Shown here: positions 35,734 to 49,130 of the stretch, piece after piece
Position numbering within the stretch: position 1 is the first letter of the stretch
Layout of the letters: every line of letters begins with the position of its first letter
Origin: Bromus sterilis
Taxonomy: Eukaryota > Streptophyta > Magnoliopsida > Poales > Poaceae
DNA: 64,000 bases
Direction of reading: 5' to 3'
Assembly (NCBI GenBank): GCA_950022295.1
Contig: OX465595.1
Span: forward strand, 279,445,770-279,509,769
The notes under the pieces: generated by a model
The model's database searches: none
What the model was told of the DNA's origin: nothing
The model's input: only the letters and a program-made list of their open reading frames with translations
Translations under genes and position numbers: made by a program

Positions 35734-36932
35734 ATGCAACTTAATAGTTGGTTAATCTTGCTCCACCCTAATGTGATGGCATACATCCAAGAAGATGTGA
35801 TGGCCAAGATGTGGTTGTTGGAAACATCGTTGAACATATTCGAAGTCTCGAAGGACTCTCTATAAGTGCCGATAATACCTAGCCTCCCGTGCAACCACAT
35901 TACCCTGATATGGGACAGGGCTTTACCGGAAGCCATTGGGTCTAACATGAGCTACCTCACAACTCTATAAGGGTTATATCCCTTCAAACCGGATTCTGCC
36001 CAGAGATTGGGAGAACCAAACCAGGGGACTGCGGATCCTCGAGGCCCCGGAAGACACGGTGAGTCTCTCTACTCCATGGAGACGTTGTTCCCAAGAGGGT
36101 CACGGGCTGCCATCGGATGCTGAGGGAATAAACTCATTGGTTAGGAGCTCATATTAGGGTTAATGGTGAAAGGTTTTGTTCAATTATCCATGATTCGTGG
36201 ATGACACGACGGATGTATTGAATTGTGTGGGTAAAGTGTACAACCTCTGCAGAGTGTAAATCTATTCGATTAGCCGGAGTCCACGGTCATGGACAACTAG
36301 TGAGGCCACACTTCGTGGGGAAATAGATGAGAAATTCTAGTACTGAGATTATGGTTCATGATGATGATGATGATGTTGATGTTGATGTTGATGTTGAAAG
36401 AGATAGGGTTGGACATGATTAACTCAATGCTACTTGTGGGAATAAAAATTTCTCAACACTAAATTTTTTTCAACTTAATTAAGATGAGTAGCTAGGTACC
36501 CCCTTTGATAAACTCCACCATATGGATATCCTACTATTTTCCCTATCCAAAAATACTTTTTTCTTTTCTTTAGTCGGTTTGCGAGTACTTTGTATGTACT
36601 CACGGCTTTGTCCCTGGTTATTCAATCGGCCAGGCTTGGAGGAGCAGGTATTTGACGATGATGCTACCGACGATTACTAGGACGTGCTATGCTCTGAACT
36701 GCCCTGTGGATTGTGCCGCTACTACTTATCCTGCTTTTGCTTATTCCGCTGCTATTTGAGCCCGATGAGGCCGTGCAAGACTTTATTTTTGTATGACTTT
36801 GTATTCGTTATTGTATGAACATGTGATCTGATGTATCCATTGTTGAGTTGTGCGTCATGCGAAACTAATCATGGGAGCGTGGCAGTATGCACAGCTGGCC
36901 GCTTAGGACATATAGTCCAGGGTGCCCACAGC

Positions 36933-39900
36933 TGTAAGGCCCGATATGCGGTACTGTTCCAGATCTAGATGTTTCCATCCAGATCCGGGGACGAAGCACA
37001 TATCGGTCCCACCGCGACATATGACGAAGTCATATACCCCGTATTTCAACATGATATCACAACATTACAGATACAAGGATACAACATCTCATACAATCGG
37101 CATACAACTGACTTAAATACAATACAACAGCGGAAGATACAAGTCTAAGTACAGACTACAATCAGATGTCTACTGGCAAAGAGAAAAACATCGATCCCCA
37201 TAACCACACGGGTCCAGGCCCTCCGCCGGGATCCGCCTAACTAGTCGTCGTCGAGTCTCCACGTGAAACGTCGATCACCATACCTGTTGTCGATCAAGAA
37301 CCCTGAAAAGAGTTTGGGGGTAGTATCATGAGTACAGAGGTACTCAGCATCCAACTGTAGTGGTCATCTGACCCAGCAAGGACTTCATCACTCGTCATTC
37401 TAGGACAACTAGTAGTTTACGGTAAGGAAGGGATAAGTGGTGAGGTTGCTGCCGCACTAGCATTTATGAGGTGGCTAACGATCTAGAGAGTAAGATAAGA
37501 AGCCAAGCATTCGATGAGGAATCGCCTCCAACAAGTCTGCTATCCACCTACTTCGCAAACATAACACCTATCCTATCCTTGTCCTCCTCTTCGCATCCCG
37601 ACGAAGAAGAAGCAGTCAAGGCACACACACGTTGATCAAGTTATATTAAGATTATCTCACTTGTTGTTGTCTATGAACAAGGAGTAGGTCTCGAGTCGTC
37701 CATAACCGTGGACACGGCTTCTCGAAAAGATTTAACCCTGCAGGGGTGTACCAACTGACCATTACAAGGCTCCGCACGCTCGCCCATCTCTCTCAGTTGC
37801 TACTCATCACAGGCAACCATTTTATGATTTAGTTCCAAGAGATCCGAAACGACAGGTCCCTCTAACTAACAACGAACAAATCCGGGTGGCCCCCGGGGAG
37901 TCGACACCCAATCCAAAAGCCGGCCACGCTCTCGGATCGGACCCTTCCGTATGGCTAAGGTCGGGGTTAGTCTCGCCTATATAACAGGGGACTTCCCTAG
38001 CTCACCAGTGTGGACCAACAAAGGAACTAAGTCTCTGCTGGCCCGAGTTGTTTTAAAACCACTGGCTGCAGATCAGTTATGCATGCGGTTTCAAATGGTA
38101 AATCAGCTTGGGCCACCTCTAGAAATGTTTGAAGCTAGGTAGGTAACATAGCAGTACAAGGTTTGCTGGGAGGTGACATGGCTGTATTGGTTTGAAAGAG
38201 GTTGTAAACATGTGGTAGGATCAAACATCGAACCTAACCTATACTAGCATGCAAACCGCTGGTTGAAATAGAATGGATCATAAGTAATGTATAGTCCTTA
38301 CCTGTTGATAAGTCGGATTCCGAAGGTGTAGTCGATCGCACGCTCGCATCGTCTCCGAGAGGTACCCGCGGAAGCACACAAGACGGTAAACACTGGAAAG
38401 CAGTCAATGAGCAAGCATCTATTACTACGAAGCAAACACGAGCAAGCATCAACAAGAAGGCAACACAAGACATCGCACCTACCGTCGAGAGCGGTTACCA
38501 ACAATTTAAGTGGAGTACTCGTCACACACGACGATACCGCACATTTAGAGAGGTTCAAGTTGTTTAGCTACAAGTGATCAACCAACAGTTATTAACATGG
38601 CAAGGTACCCAAGCATGGCATGTCACAAAAACATGGCAAGAGGTGAAGCACAAAGTAAACTATCTATACTAGTCAAGTTAAGCAAGGCAACACCCTAAAC
38701 ATGGCATGACACTAAGTGCCTCATGATGATTAAAGGATTTGGTACTGTTCTTCCCTAAACCATATTTTAGGTTGGTTAACAGCAGCAATCAATAGCATAA
38801 ACATAAAGTACACGAAAAACTAATCAAGTTACATATAAAGAACACCCCAAACGAAGTTACGGTTAAAAAGATACAAGCAAAACAAGTTACGGGCACAATC
38901 TGCCAACATCACGAAGCACACTTTAGAGCATTGCATAAACAGGTTAATCAATGCAAACATGCTCACAAAAGATATGGAATTAAATTAGACATGACATGGA
39001 AGGCATGGCAAAAAGAATCATGCAAAAAGACATCACGGATCAAAAGATATGAAGCAAACAACATGGCAGAAACTATTATTTTTATGCTGTATAAACAGGG
39101 GTATAACTATATGCAAAAGTGCAGCAACATGAAATAGCAATACATGGGCATGAAGTAGACATGATGCTTAACAATATGCAATTGGAATCACTCCATTCCG
39201 ATAAACGGTCGCGACACACTCGTCGACCGATGTTGCAACAAAATATAAACAGCAGCACACTAACAGCATGATAGCTACTTTGGAGCAAGATACAAATATG
39301 ATGCAGCAAGAAATTATGACATGTGAAGGCATGGAACTGAAGTAGAAACAATTCTTAACAGGATGCAAAAGGAATCAATCAATTCCGACAAACGGTTGCG
39401 CAGCAATCGTCGCCCGAAGTTGCAATAAAATAACAGTTCGGCAACAACAGCACAGTTAACGGTCTGGTACCCACTTCGACGCAGAAATAAATTATCTAGA
39501 CGGCCTCAAACGGAAAAACTTTCTACATACGAACGCTAGAGCACGCAAAACTGAGCAATTCATCTTTTGGGCGCAACACGACCCGAGCTACGGTTTACTC
39601 GCAAAACTACGCGCAAAACAAATCACAGCAACATTTTTACTCCAGACTTAGTAAAATAAATAAAAAGGAAAAAAGTGCTCAGGGAAAAAAAAGGGACGAC
39701 CTCAATTGGGCCGGCCCATCAGGCGGCTGCGCTGGAGCAGCTGGGCCGTGGGGTCCTCGGGCCGCTTGGGGCGCTTCTAGGCCAGGGGGGCAGACCGGCC
39801 CACCCCAGTGCGTCGGTTGGAGGCGGCTCGCCCCGAGCTCGTCCCGAGCGGCGGCAACGCGGCCGGCGACCGGCGGCGCTCAACGCCGGCGAGCAGCGGG

Positions 39901-40931
39901 CGGCGCTGGTGAGGGGAACGGTGCGCGGACGGCGAATCGGAGGCGCGGGGCCCTGGATCCCGCCGACGAGGTCTTGGGGGCGCGCGGGGCGTCGCAACCG
40001 AGCTCCTGGCCGGCCGGACATGGCGATGGCGACGGCTCCAGCGGCCGGCTGCCATGGCGTCGCTGCAAGGAAGGAGAGGGAGAAGGTCAGGGGCACGGGA
40101 GGATGGAGAGAAGAGGGAGGAGAGGGAAGAGGAGGCCGGCGGCGGCTCGGGCTGCCGGCGGCGGCCGGTTGCCCACGGGAGGAGCTCCATGGCACGGGCA
40201 GGTGGCGGCTCCAGATGGGCTCGGACGGGCCAGGCGGCGGATCCGGGGCCCGCGGGGCCCGAACGGTGGAGGCTGGCTGTTGGGGCGACGTGGACACTCC
40301 GAGAGCCCTCGATTTCGCGATCTGATGGCCAGAAATGGCTGTGGAGCTAGGGTTTCGGGATAGGGGCTGTAGGGGAAAATTTGTGGATTTTCTGGGGGGG
40401 GGGTGGCTGCATAATGTCTTAGGGAAACCCTAATTGGCTGGTTTGGGAGGTGGGGGTCATTATATAGGCAGGTTGGCTGGCCAGTTGACGCAAACGCCCT
40501 CGGTACCCCTCTCGCGTGTCCGGTGATCGCGTTCGTGACCGCCGAGACTCCATACGGACTCCGATTCCGACGAAATATCGAACCACGCGCTCAGCGCGTG
40601 GAGCCCGTCGATCGTACCTCACTGCGGTGACATTCTGACAACATTTTTCGGGGCCCCATAAAATAATCCGTTTATTAAATAAACGGGGTTTTCGTTCCGG
40701 TGGCGATGGCTAGTCCTGTGCCGGTAGCGACGGTGCTCGGGTGAAATCCCGGTGTCGCAAAGTCGTGTGCCGTGGTGGAAAGGGGTCGGTCACGCATCCG
40801 ATACGAGAATAAAAGGGGGGATATTCACCGATTATTATTTCGGTGAAGCAAACACCGCAAACAATACAGGCAATCAAACAATTCACACCGAAAACAAATT
40901 TTTTAATTTTTGTGAAAACTGGGTTGTTACA
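36933..40931 (-). repeat. Solo LTR E, minus orientation
   Basis: On the + strand it reads TGTAAGGCCC...GTTACA. On the minus strand it is TGTAAC...GGCCTTACA, the same family as the LTRs of X. ACAGC flanks it exactly (36928-36932 and 40932-40936). It is 3,999 bp with no internal region. It holds a very GC-rich block at about 39690-40320 whose long open frames on both strands I do not take as genes, and a TATA-like sequence on the minus strand at about 40459-40467. Confidence 0.9.
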
Positions 40932-40936
40932 ACAGC

Positions 40937-41625
40937 CTAGGTGGATGCCTCGTAGAGGCGAGCTTACAGTTGTTTCTGCATGGCCATGGGAAGTACTCTT
41001 CAAGACTAAAGACATCACTGAAAGTGAACAAGATGGTGGTTGCTTAAGAATCAAAGGATGGCAAAGGATAGTGATTCCGAGGAATATAAACTTGGGACAA
41101 GATGTTCTCCATATTACATTATGGAAATCAAGGTGGTTTTTGGTTTTTTTACATTCAGCCTTTCGAGGTTGAGGAGTAGGTTGTTTCGTACTTGTTGTTA
41201 AATATTATCTTGTTGGAGAATTCGTACTTGTGTTGGATTACGTCCTAGTTAGTATTAATAAAAAATCTTTGTGTTGGATATTATGATCATAACATGATAT
41301 ATATATATATATAATGATGATCGATGAGCTTATTGTTATGCTCTATGATATGATGTGGTTTATATGTGTGTGTATATAAATGTTATGTGTGTATGCTGGA
41401 AATTTATAAAAAACTGTATAAACAAATAATATTGCAGAATAAACAAAAATTCTTAAAACGTACCTGCAGCGCGGGCTGGAGAGAGGCGCTGCTAGTGGAA
41501 GTGCAGTTCTGCAGCGCGGTGTGCTAGGATGGCGCTGCTAATTGAACAGTTAGCTACAACGCGGGTACCCCGCCCTGCTAATGGGCCTTTACCCCGCGTT
41601 GCTGAAGGCCATTATCCTCGTAGTG
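40937..41625. mobile_element. CACTA-like DNA transposon, one end
   Basis: The segment ends CTCGTAGTG (41617-41625). Read from the other strand, this is the CACTA terminus, followed inward by repeated GC-rich sub-terminal words (CAGCGCGG, TAGCAGCGC, GCGGGGTA). About 80 codons from 40944 to 41172 read on + as PRRGELTVVSAWPWEVLFKT and so on. They may be the end of an element ORF, but I cannot name the protein. The other end is beyond element O, which inserted into it. A short (AT)n run lies at about 41297-41312. Confidence 0.55.
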
Positions 41626-42121
41626 GTTGGTGGGAATGAGTTGGTTATCTTCCAGTTATAAACTAAATACTAGATCAAGGTTCTAGAACGGGTCCGACCC
41701 GTGACATTCTAGTTGGTGACTGGAACTGAACACACCCTTAGTTTCGCTCGTTAGTTGTCTTTTTTGAGGCATTGACCGTAGAAAAAATGTTCTATGGTAG
41801 ATTTTCTACTTCTCCAAAAGAATAAATACAATGGTATGTTAAAAAGGAAGAAAATAAAAAAGAAGAGAAAAGAAAGCCAAACTACTTAGCCAATTCCAGA
41901 TTTGTGAAACATTATCAAATTCAAAAGATCTAAGTTAGCTACCTCAAAAAACTTCAGTCTAAATTGACTGAGCTCCAGTCCAAGAGCTCTTATCTGAATT
42001 TATTCTTTATTCTGTGTTGAAGAAGAGAAAGATCCTAAGTCAAATTTCTCCTCCAGCCTTGAACCGTTGGTCTTTCATTTCTGAAAATTCTACCATTCCT
42101 TTGGTTCCAAATGTGCCAGTA

Positions 42122-45100
42122 TCACAGTATTATGATCTCTAGGCGAAAGTGTTGTGGCACATGCTCTACTGATAACCAGGTTTCTTTCAATGTGGAGGTG
42201 CCTCTTTGATTGAAAGGCATCAGTGTGATCGAGCATTTAAAGGCAAAGTTGCAGTCCCAGAACAGGTGCACTGAGGTTTCTGGGGCATTGGCTAAGCAGC
42301 CAGCACAGTCATAGCAGTGAAGATGGAAACTTTTCCTTTGAAGCAATGCTCTTGTGTTAATTCTATTGTTAATCATTAACCAGAAGAAAATTTTGTGCTT
42401 TAACCGAGCAGCACAGTTCAAAAGCTTCTTAGTTAAACCATTTGAAGTCTCATGCTTCAGTAGACAAATGGGTGTGGAACCGATCTTCCCAGTTGGGGGA
42501 GTCTCTGGCCTTTTGCACTTAAATGTTTTTGTCCTTGGTAAAGGAAAGGAGCTCAGAAAATTCTTGAGAGAGATACTTCTCTGTACACTTGTCATACCAA
42601 AGAGAGACTGTGTTACCTTTTCCAATCTGAATTGTAGCATGCTGCTTATAAGACTGAAGAAGAGGGGTGTGAGACTTCCAACAGAAAGATCCTGTGAATT
42701 TCCCGGTGGGTGGGTTTTCTCTGTAAGCAGTCTCCCACGGGAGCATGACCCAATGAATGCAATCTTTATTGAGGAATTTGTGGATATTCTTGATGAGGAG
42801 GGCTTTGTTGTGGGTGGCAATGTCAAGAATACCTAGGCCTCCTTTTTCTTTGGGTTTACATACTTTTTGCCAAGAGATGAGAGGTGATCCCCCCTATTCA
42901 ACTCCAAATTTCCTCCAAAAGAAAGACCTGAGATACTTGTCGATTTGGTTGATTACACCAGCTGGCAGCATGAGGGTGCACATGAAGAATGTGGGGATAG
43001 CAGAAAATATGTTCTTGATAAGCATCAGTCTTCCATCATAGGAAAGCATTGTGGAGCATCTAGAAAGCATTCTATCTATTCTTTGCATGAAGTTCAAGAA
43101 CTGCTCAATTCTTGGTTTGTGTATGCCCATTGGTAGACCTAAATAAGTGAAAGGAAAGGATCCCAGTTGACAGTTCAGGGTGTTGGTGAGAGCATGAATG
43201 TTGTCCAGTGGAACATTGAGGGGAACCAGGGAAGATTTATGGAAATTGACTTTCAGACCTGTGTACTTTGCAAAATAATGCAGCAGAGTTTTTATCTGTT
43301 CTAATTGGGCCTTGTCAGCAGGCATAAGCAGTAGAGTGTCATCTTCATACTGAATGATTGGGAACTGGGGACATGATGAAATTATGAGGGGGCTCTCAAT
43401 GAGTTTCTCTTGCATAGCCTCATTACATATTGATTGAAGGAGGTCAGCTGTCAGGACAAAGAGAAGTGGAGAGAGGGGGTCACCTTGTCTGACCCCTCTC
43501 TTGCAACGGAAAACTTTCTCAGGTATGCCATTAAGCAGAACTGATGATGTGCCAGAAGTGAAAATCATCCTCATCCACTTGCACCAAATTTGTCCAAATC
43601 CTTTGGCTTCCTAAATTTCTAGGATGGTTTCATGTTCAATCATGTCAAAGGCTTTCTCAAAGTCCAATTTTAGCACCACTATTGGATTCTTGGATGCATG
43701 GCATAAGTGTAATTATTCAAAGGCCCATGCCACACAATCTTGAAGGGGTCTATTTTTTATGAACCCATATTGGTTGATGTGTATCAAAGAGGTAATGTGG
43801 CCTTGCAATCTATTTTCCAGCAATTTAGTGATGATTTTGATGGTGCAATTCAACAGAGAAATTGGTTTGAAATCATTTTCAGTGGTAGCTGCATCAATTT
43901 TTGGGATGAGATTGATGAAAGAAGCATTGATGCTCTGAAGGTTGACAATTCCAGCATGAAAATCAGCAATGAGTCTGTAGAAGTCTTGAAAAATAATGTC
44001 CCAACAGTGTTCGATGAAAGATCCATTGAATCCATTTGGTCCAGGAGCTTTGTCAGAAGGCATCTGTTTAACTACTTCATCAATTTTAGTGCATGTGAAT
44101 GGGGGTTCTAGGGCACCCAGGTTTTCCACTCTCTTGATGATATGTGAGAAGTTCATATGATCTTCTATTGTATTACTGGTGCCTAGTCTATCTTTGAAAG
44201 CTTGCCAGGATTGTGGGCCTTTCCCTCTTGGTCAGAAACTGTATTTCCATTTGAATTTGTGAGTAAGTCTATGGAGTTGTGTCTGTGGTTTAAGGTAGCT
44301 TTGGTCTTGTAGAAATTTGAGTTCTCACCTTCAAGCTTGACCCATCTAATTGTTGCTCTTTGCTTCCAATATATTATCTGATATTCAAGAATTTTTGCTA
44401 GATGATGCTTCAGTATGTATCTGCCATTACTTTCAGTGTCACATAGTGGTCTGAATTCCTCACAGAAGTCCCACATCTGTATGACCTCATTTGTTGCGTT
44501 GATGGTTGCTGCCAGGTTGGAGATTGTCTTGGCCTAGTTTTTAAGTCCTTTTCTCAGCCTTTTGAATTTTGTAGTGATGGATTTAGCACTATCAATCTCT
44601 TGGATAGGTTGGTTCCAGATATCAGATAACACTTGCTTAAAGTCTTGGTGCTTGAGCCAGAAGTTTTCAAATCTGAAAATTCTTGATTTAGGAATGGTTG
44701 TGCCTATGGAAATGCAATAGGGAGAGTGATCAGAGGTTGTTTTGGCAAGTGTTCTGACAGAGGTGTTGAGAAAGGTCGATGTCCAATGTTCAGAGGTGAA
44801 GACCAATCTAGCTTTTCTTGAAGAGGGGCATCTTGCATGTTGCTCCAAGTGAAAGCTCTATCCTTGAGAGGGATTTCTACAAGGGCCAAATTGCTAATTG
44901 TTTCATTGAATTGCAACATATGTTCGACATCCCCTATTCCTCTGCTTCTGTTGTGGGGGTATCTTATGTAGTTTAAGTCACCCACAATAAGCCAGTCATT
45001 ATCATCAGGCATGCTAATATTATTAAGCCAGCTTAAGAATTCAAGTCTCTGGATTGCATCACATGGCCCATAAATATTAGTCATTATCCAGGACTGATTA

Positions 45101-45388
45101 TTTTGAAGAGATATGAATCTAATGGAAATTGAGAACTTTTTTTTGTGCAGACATTCCCCTTGAAACAGTCTATTATTCCACCGAGGGAACAAATTCAAAT
45201 TTGTTGAAGTTTCTAGGGCAAAAGTTTTTTATGTAGGAAGAGTCAAAAGTTTCTCTCTTGGTTTCTTGCAAGCACACAATAGAGCTGTTGGATTCGGATA
45301 TTTTGTTTGACACTGCCAACCACTTGTCTTGGGCATTAATGCCCCTAATGTTCCAATTTAAAATATTCCAAGAGGAAAACATCAACAA
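42122..45388 (-). pseudogene. LINE ORF2: endonuclease and reverse transcriptase (broken)
   Basis: The endonuclease begins NWNIRGINAQDKWLAV...SSIVCLQETK (45388-45173) and continues through GDLNYIRYPHNRS in a shifted frame. The RT parts follow: SDKAPGPNGFNGSFIEHCWD (44156-43713), then CKRGVRQGDPLSPLLFVL and the active-site box QYEDDT (43574-42894). Both catalytic aspartates are kept, although the usual residue before them is Ala, not Glu. A zinc-binding C-terminal domain (zf-RVT type) is at 42826-42122. Frameshifts and stops between these blocks rule out a complete product. It would nick DNA and prime reverse transcription at the target. Confidence 0.85.
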
Positions 45389-45587
45389 TCATAGGTGAAA
45401 CTGTGCAATTTAAGTCATTTGAGGAACTGGATGGGAAATAGGAAATCCAGGTTCACTAAATCATAAGGATGCAGTGATAATTATTACAAGATCAATTGAA
45501 CCACAAAAGTGTGACAACCTAACAGTTTCCTCATAACCACAAAAGGATGATATCATAAGGTTTTTCAACATGGCAACACAAAGCTGG

Positions 45588-48500
45588 TCAGGCCTTATTT
45601 GGGATCTTGCTTCCCTTGTCCTTGCTCCCCTTCTTCTGCCTTTTTTGATCCAGCACTTCAACATTGGAGTCCTTGGCATTTACCTTGCAATAAGCCACAT
45701 TTAGATTTTTAACCACTGTACTTTTAATAGGAGGAGGAATAGCATAACAGGCTAAACAACTTTTGTTGATACAGGGTGTATATCTGAATCCTTTGGCAGC
45801 GCATCTAAGTTTGTTACTCCTCCTTACCTCTGTTTCCACCAGGGGAGCTCTGTCTTTCCTTTTTCCCTTGGCATGCAGAGCACTTGTGGAGGATATCAGG
45901 GAACTTTTATCTCCCTCCTTCCCTTGATTATCCTGAGGGATACAGCAATTGCAGGCATGATTAGAACTGGGAGGTTCAGATGAAGTGTGCTGCAATTGTG
46001 TATCATTACAGTTCAAAAGATCAGAAGAGGGGCATTTTACAGGAATAAAGAAATCCATAATATCCTCTTTATCTATGCCATCCACAATTATATTCCACAT
46101 TTGAGATTGAAGAAATTTGCAAATCCATTGAAAGTTATCTGGAGATATGAGTTGGCTTGCAATAAAATATGCCCATTTAGTAGGGATTTTAACCTGAGTG
46201 GAATCTTCAGATCTAACAGTGAAGAGGGACATCCAGAGAGCCATCTCCTGGTTCCCTGAGGTAGCTTCATTTTCCTGACAAGACAAGATGGGCATAGAAT
46301 ATTTTCCTTTAATTAAAATACCAGGAGGTGCAGAGAGTAATGATCTGTCACTAATTTCAGAGGAAATGATTTTCTACTTCAGGAAAACTCCCAACCTGCT
46401 TACTGCAAACTTCATCATTTTCCCCATTCTCCAAAATAATTTCCTCATCCACAGAGGTGTTGTAACTAGGTTCCTTGGTAGGGTTATCAGCCAAGTCCTC
46501 CATATTAGCAGGCTGAATAACTGGATCAAGAGGGTTATCCACAATGTCCCAGGGATCATCAAGTGCGAAATAAGGTTGCATAACTTCTAGCAGTGGATCA
46601 TTATTTTCCACTGCAACATCCTGTGGGGCAGAAGGAGTGGGGTTTGTGCTGCAGAGAAATGCAGGCATAGGAAGTGGCTCAAAAGGAATTATATCTCTAG
46701 AAGAAGAAGCTATATCCTTATGAGGACTGGAAGCAAATTGTATCCCAATTGCAGAGTAGGCTGATGGGCTTCAATGGGCTGGGAAAGAGCAGCAGGATCT
46801 GGAAGCCCACTGAAGATGTGGCCCATGAGGTTTAAACTTGTGCTTCCCTCCAACATGCCAAGTTCAGAGTTTCCTTCAGAGATGTTGTGCATCGAGTTGG
46901 ATCCCAGGGAGAGAGTGAGGCCACTGTCAGTGTTGGCTTGGTTAGCAGAGCTATTATTCACCAGTTCCACTTGCTCTTCTAGAGGCTGCATTAACTCCTC
47001 CAAGACTGGGAATTTCCCTGGTTCAAGTTCTTGGTCTACTATGTTGTTGTCTGTTGGTTCTGGAAATTGGCCCCAACCTGGTAAATCTGCCATTTCCTCA
47101 TCATCTTCTAAATCTTGATTCAGATCACGGATGTGCACAAGAACTTACTCATGAGCAAGCAAGTTGAGATCATCTACTGATTGGTGTTGAAGGATAGGGC
47201 CAATGAAGTGATGCAGCTGGTTGGGGTGAAAGTGGGGATTGACTGGGATGGGAAAGGGATTACCATCAGGAGGAATGGGGTCCTCATCTGGGGGGGCACC
47301 ACCAAGCAATTATTTCTGCATAATAACAACTGGCATTGTCAAGGATTCAGACATGGGAATATCTCCATCTCCAATCACTATGCTGGTAGGAATGTCACTA
47401 AGATTTGCAACTCTGATTTTCAAGACTACATAGGCTCTGGTGCTTCTGGCTTTGTGCCAAAGTAGCATCTTACCAAAGCTTCTAACATCATTGAATACTT
47501 CTTGTATATCCCTTTTATCAAATTGAAATCCTATTACTTGGATCCAAAGATCTCTGTCCAGTTGCAAGTTCCTCCAATTCAGACCCTGGTTGTGCCTCTG
47601 AAAGACAACATGGATGTCCCCAAACTGGTGAGGGATTTCATGCACTAAAGTGTCCCTGTCAAGAGCGTTGTTTAATCTTAAGTATGGTTGGACAAACGGG
47701 AAGTGGCTGATCTCAGAAAAATTCATCTGCGTGATAGTGAGCAAGAACTCGCTAAGCAAATCCCTAATATTATTGAAGTGCGCAGGCAAGTTGGGCATAG
47801 GTACAAACGTGGCGATGGCTCAATCCTCATAGCAGGGAGCAGAGGCAGAGGAGAGAATACGCACCCTTGCAGGCCTCCCATGGACTTCCAGGACCTACTA
47901 ACCTGGGGGAAACGCCGTCGGGTCGAATGGAAACGCCGCCATTGGAGGGCTAGGTGGCGCAGCGCTTGCAACTGGAGCTGATGTAGTTGTCCTCGGTGGC
48001 TGGGTGATTTTCGGAGAAGCTTGAGGGAGAGGGAGGATGCTCGGAGCAGAGGAAGGTGGCGGGATCAGTGGGAAGTTACGCCGAGAAGTCTTGTCAAGTG
48101 TCGCTATCAGGGGTGACTTGCCTTGTCTTGAGGAGTAACTATGGGCGGCACCACAGTCTTCGACGGTGGGGTAGGGAATGCAGATTGGCAGTCTCTGGCT
48201 ATATGAACCCACCCCATGCACTTGGCATTTTATTTTTTTATGGCATGCGGGCTGGTCCGAGCCCAAGCACCTGAAGCAGAACGGGCCGAAGGGGTGGGCC
48301 TTTGAGGTTTGAATCGAGCCGTTTGGCGCGTCTCTCGCCCTGAATTGGCGTCCAACATTAGAAAGCTGGTTAATACCAGTGATTGGGGCATTCACCTACT
48401 CATTAAAATGATTTGACCCCCTGGGCGCAGAATTAGCTCTCTGGGAAGAACTTGAATTTGAATTTGAAGTAGACGATTATTGTCTGAGAACATGAACATG

Positions 48501-49039
48501 ACTGGATCTGTTATTGTTGAAGATCCGAGGTGTTTTGGTGGCTTGGGCATAAGATTTCTTCCTCGAATGATCCACCAGTGTCCAGGATTCCTCTTGCTCT
48601 TTCTGGTATAATTCAAATTCCTTCAGATAGTTTGGTCCACCAGAATTCCATATCTAGAAAGATAGACTGAAAAGCTGAGTGATAATATTTCCTCCATTGT
48701 AAATTGCAAAACCAAAATCCAGCGAGGCAACCGAGAATTTGAACCTCAAGTTTTGCAATCTCTTCACCTTGAAAAAACTAGCCCTTCCTCCAAAGCAAGA
48801 CAGCAAAATGATAGCAACTGAATCATCGAGAGACTTATCTTAGATTTGGTGAATTCCGCGACCAGAAAGAATTCCCGAAGGCCTTGTTTCTCCACGTAGT
48901 TGATCGGTTTCTTCAAAGTCGACCAGATGCACTTTTCGAACTGTAGACCTCTCTCGAAGGAGAGATCTTGCAGAGACATGGTGGTTGATGAGGCCGGAGT
49001 GAACCTCAGCGAGAATTGGACGCCCGTGACGGGGTGCAC
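45588..49039 (-). pseudogene. LINE ORF1: nucleic-acid-binding protein (broken)
   Basis: Reading along the minus strand, blocks at 49039-48764, 48395-47898, 47798-47310, 47138-46710, 46668-46357 and 46295-45588 continue one another across frameshifts and stops. A knuckle-like CFRCLGSDQPACHKKIKC lies in the second block. The third has a DUF4283-like feel (LQLDRDLWIQVIGFQFDKRD). The last ends in a basic, Lys/Arg-rich tail (QKRQKKGSKDKGSK). ORF1 proteins bind the element RNA. The order matches plant L1 ORF1. Confidence 0.7.
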
Positions 49040-49130
49040 GCCGGCGGTGTATGGTTGTGGCCGCCGCGGCCGGAGTGGCCAGCGGCGGGTGGCTACGAAG
49101 CTATTTAGCCCCTATTGTTGTTGCAGCAGC

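Larger units (their letters stand above)
33124..36930 (+). repeat. 3' LTR of element O
   Basis: It starts TGTCACATCCC and ends CCCACA (3,807 bp). The second half matches 1-2287. Its first 1.5 kb includes a GC-rich block (about 33720-34680) with long chance frames on both strands, and a TATA box. The last three bases were duplicated as part of the target repeat of solo LTR E. Confidence 0.9.
41750..49130 (-). mobile_element. L1-type LINE, near full length, decayed
   Basis: On the minus strand it carries ORF1 (gag-like with zinc knuckle) and ORF2 (endonuclease, RT, zinc-binding C-terminus) in the order of plant L1 elements. The ends are approximate. A short T run at 41764-41769 may be the old poly-A tail, and the 5' end is near 49130. 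No clear target repeat was found. The short stretch at 41626-41749 between the CACTA end and the LINE holds nothing I recognise. Confidence 0.8.

Noticed and set aside
39675..40363. Long overlapping frames on both strands (up to 216 codons)
   Set aside because: They lie in the GC-rich block of a solo LTR, where stops are rare on all frames. No domain is visible, and the related LTR at 57517-58134 gives different frames.
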